Origin: Patiria miniata
Lineage: Eukaryota > Echinodermata > Asteroidea > Valvatida > Asterinidae
Reading direction: 5' to 3'
NCBI RefSeq assembly: GCF_015706575.1
Contig: NW_024037064.1
Coordinates: 6,323,427 to 6,387,426 of the forward strand
Length of the DNA stretch: 64,000 bases
The translations under genes were made by a program, and so were the position numbers. The notes under the pieces were generated by a model, which saw only the letters and a program-made list of their open reading frames with translations, did not search any database and was not told the DNA's origin. Shown in pieces: positions 46,008-57,530 of the stretch. The stretch's first letter is position 1; every line of letters begins with the position of its first letter.

Positions 46008-47103
46008 ATGGCTACAGCTCTAAAAAACATCGGTCCCCATCTTGAATGCGACATATGCGCAGACAAATATAAACAGCCCAAGGTGCTGGATTGCATGCAT
46101 AGCTTCTGCCAGAAATGTCTGGAGAAATACTACACCAGCAGGTATGCAGGTCAACAAACAATTCCTTGCCCTGTTTGTCGACGGGAGACAGCACTTCCAG
46201 AGACACACATTCAAGGCCTGAAAACAAATTTCCATTTGATGGGAATAGTTGAGGAGGTCTCACTCCAAGAAAAGGTGGTTAGTTCAGTGAAAAAAACGCC
46301 CGAAGAAGATGAGTCTAAATGCCAGAAACACATGGGGGAAGTGAAATGGTTTTATTGTGAGACATGTGAAGAGTTAATCTGCCGAGTTTGTACTGTAGTA
46401 AGCCACTGTAAACCAAAGCATCACTACATTGAGTCTGGAGAGGCTTCTCGCAAATACAAACAGTCACTGAAAGATATGTTTCCAGATTTCACGAAAGACA
46501 TCAAAAGACTTGAACAATCTGTGGCCACTTCATCACAAGCTAAGCAGAAGTTTACACAGAACGTCACAAAGACTGTGAAAGCTGTGCAAGACAAAGCGGA
46601 TAAAAAGAGAGCTGAGATAACAACTCAAGAGACTAAGATGATTGCAGAAATCAAACAACTCCAGCAGGATCGCAACAGAACATATGATGAGCATCAGTCA
46701 ACACTGACAATGATGCTAGAAAGTAAAAAACATTTGCTAGGGAGATCCCAGGATATCATTAACACTGCATCAGACAGTGACTTTCTGTCCCTATACCCTA
46801 TCGTCAGCAAAGACTTGAAATCACTCAAGAGTCAAAATCCTCCCCAGATTGATCCCAAGCTTTCATATCTGAGCTTCACCCCGGGTCAGAGGATTTGTGA
46901 CATCAATCTGGGCAAGCTGGAGTTAAGACAGTGGGAGATGTGTCGTGAGTTTGGTACAGAGGGACGTGGTCCAGGAGAGTTCAATTGGGCTCAAAGTGTT
47001 ACTGCTACTCAACCTGGTGAGATTGCTGTGGCAGACTGTTTCAACAACCGAGTGGTCATCTGCAGCAATGAGGGACAACACAAGGGAACCATTCGCGTAC
47101 AAG
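46008..47103 (+). CDS. TRIM-NHL E3 ubiquitin ligase, copy C, exon 1 (RING, one B-box, coiled coil, first NHL)
   Basis: This encodes 365 residues. The RING has C14, C17, C29, H31, C34, C37, C54 and C57 as in copy A. Residues equivalent to A 94-151, the whole of B-box 1, are missing by a clean 174 bp in-frame deletion. The remaining B-box has C105, H108, C117, C120, C125, C128, H133 and H138. Coiled coil about 145-255, then an NHL blade with FGTEGRGPGEF and GEIAVADCFNNRVVI. The start is the first ATG after the acceptor TATACAG. It ends GTACAAG|GTAAGT in phase 1 and the intron is 3918 bp. With 51022 the protein is 577 residues, giving the RING/single-B-box/NHL layout of TRIM2 and TRIM3. Intact, but its promoter block is replaced by a transposon. 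Confidence 0.92.
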
Positions 47104-47538
47104 GTAAGTTTCTTTCATGTACATGTTCATCAACACAAACGTTCATAATTGTGTGGAAATTATAAGTCAGTCTTCCATGTGCACATGCAGATCTGACAAC
47201 TGAGAATGAAAAAACAATAAACTACTGGCAAGGAATTGATGTGCTGACAGTGCTCTCTGACAAATTTGATTTTATTCTCCCGACAAAACTTCAATATTTT
47301 TTCTTTACGTGTAGGCCTATGTTTAAAAAAAATCACACTCTGACACACACACATACACAAAAAACTACAACAAACCTTCTATTTATTTCATTACTGATTT
47401 CAGTTTATTTGGAAGAAAAACTGTTTTTATTTTGGGGTCTGTAACCTTTAGAAAAGTGTGAAGTTGCTTTGCAAACAAACTTATATGCCGTGTGAGTAGA
47501 ATGTTCTACCCAGTAAACAAAACACCGGAAAAGAACCT
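47104..47538 (+). other. Intron of TRIM copy C, first part
   Basis: Paralogue of 20278-20710. Confidence 0.6.
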
Positions 47539-48348
47539 TGTTACGTGCGGGGAATGCACGGCAGAAAGAAATAAGTACCGGTAATAAAAACGGGAATCAT
47601 GACTTTTGAATCAAAGGCAAAAATGAGACCACTATATGATTAACAAAATTTAATTAATTCTCCCAAATTAATTAACAGGACAGTGGGTGATACAAACATT
47701 CTCAGTTAGTCTTCAACTTTAAAACGTCATGCAAGAACCTCCAAGCATTAGACACAGGCAAAGCAAAAATAAATTACAAAGAAATTAGCAAAGCAGCAAT
47801 TTATACAAACAAGCAAAATACAGTAAAGAACAAGCCGGCAAAATAGAGTTAATAAGCAAAACACACAAAAAAGGCAAATTGTACTCGGCCGAATACAATT
47901 ACCAAAGGAACCAGTAGCAGGAACAGGCCCCGCCAAGCCAGTGCCCACAACGGTATTAGGGCAGCCGTCGAACCAAGCATCTTCGCACCCAGCCGTAGAT
48001 CAGCCAAACCACAGGTAAGTCAGCGTTGAGCACCGAGAATTCAGCCACATCAAGCAGGCCACGACAGTCCAGGTCTCCGTCCGGTAGTACCGTCAGCCTC
48101 GGCCACGATCCAGCGATGAGGGGTACGTAGATCGGAAGGACGGCGGGAGATGCTGGCTCAACGACGCGCTAATGAAAATCGCACATGGTTGTACATGGGC
48201 ACCAACTGAGACCGAATAAAAGCCAGTCAGTGCTTATATAGGGTATTTACCCGCGCGTAGCCACCATAAGAAACATTCATTAAATACCGAAAATTTTAGT
48301 GCGGGAGCAACCGTACTAAAGGGTTACAGATTAAGTGGGTTCGTAACA
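47539..48348 (+). mobile_element. Solo LTR (Gypsy-like), 810 bp
   Basis: Begins TGTTACGTGCGGGG and ends GGGTTCGTAACA, with ACCT duplicated at both sides. Intron A keeps the empty site AAAAGAACCTGTTTT. AATAAA and TTATATAGGG near 48216-48244 could be the LTR's own promoter. No internal retroelement sequence remains, so recombination between two LTRs left one. Confidence 0.8.
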
Positions 48349-48624
48349 ACCTGTTTTGGGGAGAGAGTTTTTGGTGAATTTTTGGTTTGGTAGTTTTTAA
48401 ACCAAATGTTCGCGTTTTTATAACGTGATTTTTATTAATCATAAACGGAAGTAATTCATTAGTGATCTACACGTTATTGTATCTTGTTATTTACCTAAGC
48501 ATCTTACTGCTCTACATAACGTCAGTATTTAGCGTGTGTAAAAGGTTATTATATCGTTTTTTTAAAGACCAATAGATTTAGTTGTACAGTTACCAGATAT
48601 AATTCATAAGTGATCTTAACGTTA
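48349..48624 (+). other. Intron of TRIM copy C, continuing
   Basis: Paralogue of 20710-21171 lacking about 210 bp. Confidence 0.5.
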
Positions 48625-48976
48625 GGCCAAATGGTCAGACCGAAGTTCCGGAATTGATGCTGCGACGCGTTTTTTGGGGGTTTTTGGTGGCTTTTTTTTT
48701 TTAAGCTTGAATTGTACAGACAAGGTGGGTACTATTTTGCTTTTTTGTGTCCTTATTATACATTGGTGTCCTCCATAATTTGCCTAAGTGCCCTTCATCA
48801 TTTGCCTTGGTGCAATTTTCCCATTCCTTGGTGCTCCTTGTAACAAAAATTTGAGGAGGTGTGGCAATAGAGGGCACTGTTGTAGCTTCCGTGTTAATTT
48901 GAAAAAAAAAAAAGGTTGACGTGCATGATTAAAATCGACGCGCGCGCTGACCAGAGACCGAGTATTTTTTTTGTCC
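48625..48976. mobile_element. Harbinger-like MITE, copy 3
   Basis: At the paralogous site of 21172, flanked by TTA (48622-48624, 48977-48979). The left terminus is shortened (GGCCAAATGGTCAGACC). Confidence 0.75.
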
Positions 48977-49167
48977 TTACTAAGCATCTTACTGCCCCAC
49001 ATAACGTAAGTATTTAGTGTGTGTAAAAGGTTGTTATGTCGTTTTTTAACTGAAGACCAATATATTAGGTTGTACAGTTACCAGTGATTCATTAGTGATC
49101 TTTACATTATTGTGTCTTGTTATTTACAATGTAGGCATCTTACTGCCCTACATAACGTAATCATCTA

Positions 49168-49661
49168 AGGCCTGTCTCAAAAAAAATGGTACAATCGGAA
49201 AAAAAATTAGTTAAATATGAAATTTCAAAATCCTAAGGCATAAGTCATTCTTACTTGGCATAATATTAAAGAACAAAGACTGGGCTTTCCAATAGTGTTT
49301 GTTTGATCTTATTTGTTTTGTCAATTCAGAGATATAATCAATTTAGTGCGATACACCAAAATCGATTTCAATGTGCCACTTTTATGCATGGGCAGAGTTG
49401 TTTCGAGTACTGTGCCATGCTGTCTTGAAGCTCACAAAAGATTGCAACTTGGCAAAAGAAACAAACTCGATTTTGTGATCCGCAGTAAACTGGAGTTATC
49501 TCTGGATTCACAATTTAAGCAAATGAAATGAAACAAAAAGTATTGGAAAGCCTGGTCTTTCTTTTTTCTTGAATGTGATGCTCAAAACGACTTACTTATG
49601 TTGAGATTTAATATTGAACAAAAAATTGTTTTCGATTGTACCATTTTTTTTAGACAGGCTG
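49168..49661. mobile_element. Tc1/mariner-like MITE, copy in intron C
   Basis: Same element and site as 21739-22224, with TA at both ends. Confidence 0.75.
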
Positions 49662-49720
49662 TAGTGTGTGTAAAAGGTTATTTTTTCGTTTTTTAAAGAC
49701 CAATGGATTGTTTCACTTAA

Positions 49721-50264
49721 AGATATAGTCCATCATTTGTATTTTGTGCATTTTGTTTGTTTGAAGCAACAAAAGTGTTCAAAATCTGATGAAGGATACT
49801 GAACAACTAGCCTGATGAAGTTTCAGCTCAGCTTCAGCGGTATATTCCGAGAAAAACAGCATTCTAGGATCTCAATTCAAATCAAAAGTTGCTGAATCAT
49901 GGTTTGGATTGGGCCTGAATTCAGCGTCCGAGACGCATTCTCACTGAGCCGAATGCAGCTATACGCGATGTCGTGCACTGATCCGACGAATTATAGCAAC
50001 CGCGCGCACCTGTGCGTCGTGCCAATGCTTGCGCGCGCTTCGCCGAATAACAAAACGAACTACTAATTTAAATTTTCCTACGGTGCGTCTTAAGACGCAC
50101 CGTTGGAAAGGCCTTCTTTCGTTGATTACTTCAAAATGACAGCTTGCCAGAAAGAATAATTTCACAGGGAGTTTAGTCCCCTTACTATCTTTCAACCAAG
50201 TACGTTTTTCAACAATAATTACGCCAGTTACTTTTCGGATGGCTGCAAATGATGGACTATAGCT
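49721..50264. mobile_element. piggyBac-like MITE, 544 bp
   Basis: TTAA duplicated at 49717-49720 and 50265-50268. Ends AGATATAGTCCATCATTTG and AGCTATAGTCCATCATTTG are inverted with one mismatch. Intron A has a single TTAA at this place. It contains a perfect 24 bp palindrome, ACGGTGCGTCTT plus its complement, at 50080-50103. No transposase. Confidence 0.88.
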
Positions 50265-51021
50265 TTAATTTACATGTTGACTCGAGGTGGGCGTTGTAAA
50301 CCTTGGTGAAGCAATTGTGCCACTTTTTGGCCATGAACGATATGTTTTGCGAAATAGCGGTATGTTTTAGGATGTTTTTATGTAGAGAATGTTATAAAAT
50401 TTAGCTATTCAATGTCTCAATGAAACAAATTTGCCAAAAAAAAAAACAAAGCAAATAAAAAAATGTTTACGTGCAAACTGTGAGTTTAACAATTATTTTA
50501 ATAATAACCAATATTAATTGAGTTTCAGGAACCGTATCGCTGAACCTTGGTAATTGCTAACATACATGTAACTACATACAAGAACTGAGTTGTTATTAAA
50601 CAGTTTTCAATTATTTGTTGTCTAAAAATGGGGTCTTTGTTGTTCAATGGTTCATTTGAAAATTGAGCAACCTTTTTATTGCGAAAGAAATGGCAACACG
50701 GTTAAATATAAGACTAATATATTTTGATGTTTGAACAATTAGAATAGCACAGAGAGCGCATTAACTTTATAAAAGACTTTGCAAAACTGTATCTCCAAGA
50801 CGTTGCAGTTATTCACAATTATACATGTATGGTGGTTGAAGACTGCACAATGTTCATGTAGGCCTATTTATTCTACATGACCGGGTTTTAAGGCACACCA
50901 TGTATTCATTGTTATAGGTAGGTTATCATAATAGGTATTTATATTTCATGAGGACTCAGAATAGTGACAGTGCATTTATATTCTGTGCATATGTTACATT
51001 TGAGTTATTCTTTACCCACAG
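50265..51021 (+). other. Intron of TRIM copy C, last part
   Basis: Paralogue of 22280-22550 joined to 23545-23999; the middle of intron A is absent. Ends in TTTACCCACAG. Confidence 0.55.
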
Positions 51022-51659
51022 GTCCACTGGCAGTTGCAGCCATCCACAATCCTGAGCAACGCTTGCTTGTGTTGGATGGAAGCAAGTATGTCAAGGTGTT
51101 CAACATGAAAGACAACACTCTTGTTATGCAGTTCCCAACGGTGCCCAAGCATCAGGTAGACAAGACAGAAATGGACCTACAGAGTCTAGCCATAAAAAAT
51201 AGTACATGTACAATCGTAGTGGGTGATATCAAGAGAATGGTGTGGACTGAACACAGACCCACTGATGGTGAGATCCTACACACCATACCAGTGCAGACTC
51301 CACCTTACTACCTGGCTGTGGATGACGACACTGAAAGAGTTGTGGTCAGTGGATATAACACAGGGAAAGTAGACGTTAGTGATAGCAAAGGTAAAACAAA
51401 TGCCACCATCCGGCCAACCATTAATGGTGAGCCAGTGGAGTACTGCCGTGGTGTATGCTGTGACAGCTCAGGCATCTACCTTGTAGTGTACCAAGGTGGT
51501 GATGATGACACTGGTCATATTCACCACTATGACCTAGATGGCAGGTTTCTTGATTGCCTAGCTCAGGGTCTGTATAACCAATGTGGAATCACGTTCACAT
51601 CAGGTGGCCAGCTGGCAGTGGCTAACGGACACTCAATCCAGATGTATCACAAGGTGTGA
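51022..51659 (+). CDS. TRIM-NHL copy C, exon 2 (NHL propeller)
   Basis: 638 bases completing the Gly codon and encoding 212 residues (GPLAVAAIHNPEQ to SIQMYHKV), TGA at 51657-51659. Blades as in copy A (LLVLDGSKYVKVFNM, YLAVDDDTERVVVSGY, GVCCDSSGIYLVV, ITFTSGGQLAVANGHSIQMY). Differences are all in frame: two codons lost near EEG, three codons gained (Thr-Cys-Thr from ACATGTACA at 51204-51212), and a GGDDD loop. This in-frame tolerance argues that the exon is translated. Confidence 0.9.
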
Positions 51660-51813
51660 TGTAATCCAACATGACATTGACTAGCAATCATCATCATCCC
51701 AACAGCAAATGTTGAGGATGAAATTGCCCAGTCATTACATCACCATCACCACAAGCAACATTCCAAACTGCCAGATCCCTCTGATGTGAACCATTTTACC
51801 ATACAAATTCTTA

Positions 51814-51819
51814 AATAAA
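51814..51819 (+). terminator. Polyadenylation signal of TRIM copy C
   Basis: AATAAA about 155 bases after the stop, paralogous to 24822. Confidence 0.6.
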
Positions 51820-54800
51820 CAATGCATCAATTACATTATGTTACTATACAAAGTCTTATATAAACAGTGTATTGACTACAGTTACATTTGATTTGATTGG
51901 GGGACAATTTGTTTTAATTTTGATTAATTTGAAAGGAGAGGGGAGTTTAGTGGGTGTTGAGGTGTTTGAATGTAATGACCCCCGCCTCCTCAACCCAACA
52001 CCCCTCCCTCACCCAGTACATGGATCACCATAAATCTATCTAATACTTACCAACTCTTTGTGATGTTTATGAAACCCCGGCTTCGTTGTGGCTTCAGCTT
52101 CATCTCTGGCACTAGATTCCTAAGAATCCTACCACATTCAAACTCAGTGAAAATACACCAACCATCCATTGGCCTTGTGTGACAGGATACGGTGTCTCTA
52201 AAGAAGAAAATGGACCAATAGTGTACTGGAGTTACATCAGGGGACAAAAATCATGCAGCCTGGGGCCAAAGCCAGGGACGAAGCCAAGATTTCATAAACA
52301 CAATTGAGATTGTTAAATTGTTCCTGGTGGAACTTGCTGTATATATATTCTGCTATCTTTCATAACAAAGACTTGAGAAATGTTTAGGATCATTTCGTTC
52401 TTGAGATGCAACATTCTTAAAATTTATTTTGAGTAATTACAACTTTACAAATGCATTACTCAGTTCAATTTGGTGTTAGGATTAGTGTTCAAGATAAGCC
52501 TTTATTCACTCAGTTAAATTTTTGTTCCTTTTCTTTGCTGTTGGCATCTGCCTATTTAATAAATAACACACTACTCTTCCAAGTAAATTGACTTGTCCAA
52601 ATGTATCCTAAAGATTAGTGACAAAGCTCATTCTATTAATGTGGTTTCAGATCTTCATTCACAGAATGGAGAATTGTGTTGACATTGTTAATGAGGTTTA
52701 TATCTTGACCTCATCATGGGCTCTGCAATCTGCATAGTAGAAGCCAAAGCTGGAGACAAAGCCAAGATTACGTAAACTCCCTGAGATTCTGAAATGTTTT
52801 CCTAATGAAATCTACATGTACGTGTAGTCCATTATATATTGTACTTTTGACAATAGAAATTTTGAGACAGTTTTACAACCACTTCATCCTTGAGATGTAA
52901 CCATACTACAAGTATTTTGTGAAATAGTATTGTTTGAATTCATTTTAAGCATACGCATCACCATGATAGTTAGTACTCAGATTACTCTTCAATGTAAGCC
53001 TTTATTTACTCAGTTTTGACATTACTTTTTGCAGTTTCTGTTTACGCATTTGAATTAACGATACGCTTACATGTAAATTGAAGATAATTTACTTATTGAA
53101 ATGTTTGCTAAAGATGAGTGAAAATTAAGTTGCTTTCCTGTCTCAATTCACAGAATTAAGACTCATTTTTATAAGAATTTTTTTATCTTGATTTGAAATT
53201 TTGTTGACATTTTTTCTCAGACTGTCAAATATCCCTTCAGTTTGAATGCTTAAAAATCAATTCGACTCATGCTGAATTTCAGAAAGCTATACGGCCTCAG
53301 TTGCCTTGATTTTGGCCTGACTGCCACCTTAAAAAGGTCCCCACAAATAGCGAAATTCTATTCCCGGTTTTTTCCTTACAAACCAAAAAGATTTCCTCGT
53401 CTTTTCAAGAATTTAATTTCAAACCTCTGTTTTCATTGTTTATTTGGTTGCAGTTTCAAAATGAAAAAAAAATCATCACTTCAGTTTGCGTTTCAGCCAA
53501 AAATTATGAATTTTTTTTGCAAACTATCAATCTTATTGTAAAAATTAAATGTTCAAGAAGACTTTTAAGTGTTTAACAATTCACCACTGTATAGATCTTA
53601 GTAGTCCCAACAAGACTTTGTAAACTCCCTTTATGTATATTCTTCAATTTGTTCCTAATAGAACATACATCTGCTCACTGTATACTGTGCGATCTCTACA
53701 TGACATTTTCTGATAATGGAAATTACAGCCTGTAGAATATCAATTATTCTGTATTTCTGTTAACTTCACTTTAAAAGCCAGGTGAGATCATTTGCAATTA
53801 CTCAGATAAACACATAAAGATTTAATGACGGAAACCTCAAAGTGAAGATTGGACTGGTAACAAATACCCTGTGAAATAATTGCACCTGAAATGGTATTGT
53901 CAGAAAACAACATTGAAGGTGGTTTCAAAATGGGGTGCTTACAGAATCCAGTTACGAGATGCAAAGACTTGTGCATTATGTTTTCTCTGTTTTCTCCAAA
54001 ATGTATAGTAGCCACTCAGCTAAGACTTGAACAGAATGCTTATTATGCAACCTACTAAAAATATTGGGCACTTTTGTTGCTTTGGAAAAAAATCTTGCAA
54101 AAAGCAAATGATCCTATGCACAATGTACCTTTAAGCATACACATGACTATGAAAGTTGATTATTTCTTTGAAGGTTAAACATTCTTTAAGTGTGAAGGTT
54201 GCCAATCATTTTAACAAATGTTCAAATAAATGGTATGGAATTTCAGGATGCTATGGCCTCCGTTGCCTTGCTTTTTGCCTGACTGCCTCCTTGAAATTTC
54301 CTTGCATTTTCAAGAATTAAATTCCAGACCTCTGTTTTCATTGTTGTACCTATTTGGTTGCCATTTCAACTTGAAATTAATGAAAACAATTATCCCCGTC
54401 ACTGCAGTTTCGAGTTTCAACAAAGAATTATTAATTTTCATGAGACTTTTCAAACTCTACTGTAATAAATCTATTCAAATTTACTGGTAAATTATGAGGT
54501 TTTGAAATGAGCAGAAATAAATGCATTCATCCTTTTTAGTCACTGGGATAAGGACATTTATTAGCAACATTTTGTGACTAATCTTTTAAATATTACTTTG
54601 TTGAACTTAACCTTAGGACATCTGAAACTTTGACTTGCACAGCTGGTATTTGTGCCTTCCAGCTCAAACAACTGTAATTTCTGATGCTAAATTTGTGGAA
54701 ACAGATAAAATAATGTTTTGGGCCACTGCTCTCACCAAAAATGGCTTCATCGTGACCTGTTTTCTCTTTTTACCATCTTGATAGGATGGGTGAACAAGGA

Positions 54801-55054
54801 CAAACATGATGTCCTAATTGTATCCACATTCGTAGCTTCTGAAGGCATATTGCTAAGTTTAAGGACACCCACAAAACTCTGTGACTTTACCCTATTTGGG
54901 GACACTTGTAATGAGTTCAAAACACATACACGTGTAGTTATTCTTTATTCTAAACATGCCAGCTAGCTTGGTGAACAAAGTGGATTTTCATGAGTCTTGC
55001 GGGAAAGGGGTCCAGAAGTAGGCTTGCGACGATGGCTTCTCTCTATTAAAGTGA
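51820..55054. other. Non-coding spacer after copy C
   Basis: 51900-54540 is paralogous to 24900-27250, with the 53700-54080 block shared with 37690-38110. 54540-55054 shows nothing recognised. Confidence 0.5.
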
Positions 55055-55405
55055 AGCCCTTTTCACACTATACATATCTCGGGGTTGACGTACATAGGGT
55101 TGAAAACATGTATCGTTTCACTCTTAAAGAATTTCAACCATGTGTCAACCCCGAGATTGATTTCGCCCCGGGTTGAACTCAACTCTGCTCCAGACCAGGG
55201 TTGAGATTTTCAACCCAGGTTGAAATTCTGGCCAGGGTTCAAAACAGTAGTACCTGAGCATGACAAGCTTGATTTGCATGAAACAAGTGTGAAATGATGT
55301 GGGGTTGAACACGGGGTTGAAATAAAAAACTCAACCCAGGGCGGCACTGGGTTCACCCAGGGTTGAGTTCAACCCAGGTTGAGAGGCTCTAGTGTGAAAA
55401 GGGCT
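55055..55405. mobile_element. MITE with 16 bp TIR and iterated GGGTTGA
   Basis: AGCCCTTTTCACACTA and its exact complement bound 351 bp. Inside, GGGTTGA/TCAACCC occurs many times in both orientations. No coding. Target duplication unclear. Confidence 0.75.
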
Positions 55406-55508
55406 GAAAAGTTGGTTCTAGTTGCCCCATCTCCCCTCCCTCTAAGAAAGTCTACCCCCCCCCTCCCCATGAATGGGGCAACTTAATAAATGATCACGTT
55501 GGGCTTAC

Positions 55509-55588
55509 CGAGAAGTGACTGCTTGTAGTGACGGCCATCCCACACGGTTGCATCCTTTCCACACGACCGCCATACAGGACTGCTTTGG
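55509..55588 (-). CDS. Weak candidate exon, unknown
   Basis: Minus strand. Donor TCG|GTAAGCC after 55509 and possible acceptor AATCAG before 55588, without a good pyrimidine tract. The 26 codons (KAVLYGGRVERMQPCGMAVT then TSSHFS) are open. No partner exon was found. May be chance. Confidence 0.2.
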
Positions 55589-55599
55589 CTGATTCCCAA

Positions 55600-56000
55600 T
55601 TTTCAGGGGTCAAATAACATCATTCAAAGTCTGTTGGTAACAAAATCAGAGTCTATAATACTTCGGCATGAAATAGTGCAAGGATGGATGATCAAGTCAA
55701 ATGGAAAATTTGTCAGTGAAATAAATGTTTTTACTCTTTTTTTTTCAGTTTGAAGTCGATTATTAGCTTCATGAATGACTGCTGCATGGTATTTGGTATG
55801 GATTATGGAATTTGAGTTGGGATAATCAGCCTGAAACATTACTGGAAAAACTGAAACTACCCTTACCCCCTTTCAAAAATGTGTTTTCTAGATGTTTCAG
55901 ACCAAATTCAACATTTTTAAATTTGTCTCATTTAAAAAAAAAAAACTCTGAATTCAGGTTAAAACCTAAAAAGTGGCATCTCTAGATTAATAGAGGGAAA
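55600..56000. other. Non-coding sequence
   Basis: Nothing recognised. Confidence 0.4.
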
Positions 56001-56009
56001 ATGGAATAT

Positions 56010-56560
56010 TTTGGAATACACTGGAATACAATATACGGTCCTGGATTTTCGGCCTCTTACAATCTAGATTTTTTAACGTACATGTAGTTGTGCCTCCAGC
56101 TCTAATTGCAATAAGCATTGGAGCTGGAGTTACTAACAGTGAAACGCCGCTATAACAAACATGGTGGAGTCAACAGACAGTATTCGTTATAGTGGTTGTT
56201 CGTTATAGCATGGTTATATTGACTTTGCATTAACTATAATAAAATTTACTATTTTGGGAGCCCATGGGGATTATTTGTTATAGTCAAATAATGTTTGTTA
56301 TGGTGGTGTTCGTTATACAATGCCACGTTCAAGGCTAATACTATACATTTGTTTATAGTGGCGTTTCACTGCATGAGATATGGATTAAATAATCTTGGTT
56401 GGGATAATAAAGGGAAAATAGACCATTTTTGCAACACTGGGGATACACGGTCCCGGATTTTGGGGCTTCTTACGATCTAGTTTTTTTTTTACGTAGTTCT
56501 GCCTCCAGCTCTAATTTAATGCGATAAATAAGCATTGGAGCTGGAGTTACTCAAGTTAAC
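56010..56560. repeat. Imperfect direct repeat holding a hairpin motif
   Basis: 56030-56136 and 56440-56555 share ACGGTCC.GGATTTT, then TGCCTCCAGCTCTAATT, and AAGCATTGGAGCTGGAGTTA. CTCCAGCTC and GAGCTGGAG pair as a stem. One copy is next to the element at 56137. Confidence 0.55.
56137..56371. mobile_element. pogo/Tigger-like MITE
   Basis: Ends CAGTGAAACGCC(G/A)CTATAA, inverted on the right as TTATAGTGGCGTTTCACTG; 235 bp. Internal TTCGTTATAG repeats. TA-type target duplication is not clean. Confidence 0.65.
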
Positions 56561-56572
56561 TCGAGCTATATG

Positions 56573-57530
56573 CAACCAAATAAAAACAAGTCAGGTGTGT
56601 TTACAAACACAAATGCCCCGCAACCGTGACTGTTCCCATGACATAACACCACTCTTTTAACATCAACTTACATGTACCTTGGTCACATGGAATGTTCATT
56701 GACAGCATTAGTGTCTTCTGTAGGTTTTATATGAATTAATCCCTAATCCCTATGATCTCAGAATAAATACAAGATTTCGATTGTTTTAGCCACTGTGACC
56801 TTGACCCTTGACCTTTTGGCCCCAAATGCAAAAGGCTTCTTAGGATTACCAAGGACAATCCACAAACCAAATTTGAAGTTCATATGTAAAGTATTTCTCA
56901 AGTTATCGCGCTGACAAGATTTCTATTGTTTCAGCCACTGTGACCTTGACCCTTGACCTTTCGGCCCCAAATGCAATAGGCTTCTTAGGATTACCAAGAA
57001 CAATACACAAACCAAATTTGAAATTCATATGTAAAGTATTTCTCAAGTTATCGCGCTGACAAAATTTCTTTTGTTTTAGCCACTGTGACCTTGACCCTTG
57101 ACCTTTCGGCCCCAAATGCAATAGGCTTCTTAGGATTGCCAAGGACAATCCACAAACCAAATTTGAAGTTCATATGTAAAGTATATCTCAAGTTATCACG
57201 CTGACAAAATTTCTTTTGTTTTAGCCACTGTGACCTTGACCCTTGACCTTTCGGCCCCAAATGCAAAAGGCTTCTCAGGATTGCCAAGGACAATCCACAA
57301 ACCAAATTTGAAGTTCATATGTAAAGTATATCTCAAGTTATCACGCTGACAAAATTTCTATTGTTTCAGCCACTGTGACCTTGACCCTTGACCTTTCGGC
57401 CCCAAATGCAATAGGCCTCTTAGGATTACCAAGAACAATACACAGACCAAATTTGAAGTTCATATGTTAAGTATTTCTCAAGTTATCGTGCTGACAAGAT
57501 TTGTCCGGACACACACACCCACACACCCAT
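56573..57530. mobile_element. Dispersed element carrying the 145 bp minisatellite, copy 2
   Basis: Same left flank as 13385 (ACAAGTCAGGTGTGTTTAC) and same exit GATTTGTCCGGACACACAC. The GCCCC hairpin end of copy 1 is missing. Confidence 0.55.
56785..57505. repeat. Minisatellite, 5 units of exactly 145 bp
   Basis: Marker ACCTTGACCC at 56798, 56943, 57088, 57233 and 57378. Unit sequence as in 13590-14450. Confidence 0.9.

Noticed and set aside
54718..54966. 82-codon plus-strand ORF between copy C and the MITE
   Set aside because: No splice sites, no paralogue and no recognisable motif; compatible with chance.
55080..55400. GGGTTGA repeats as interstitial telomere
   Set aside because: Not a TTAGGG-type repeat, present in both orientations and bounded by a perfect TIR.
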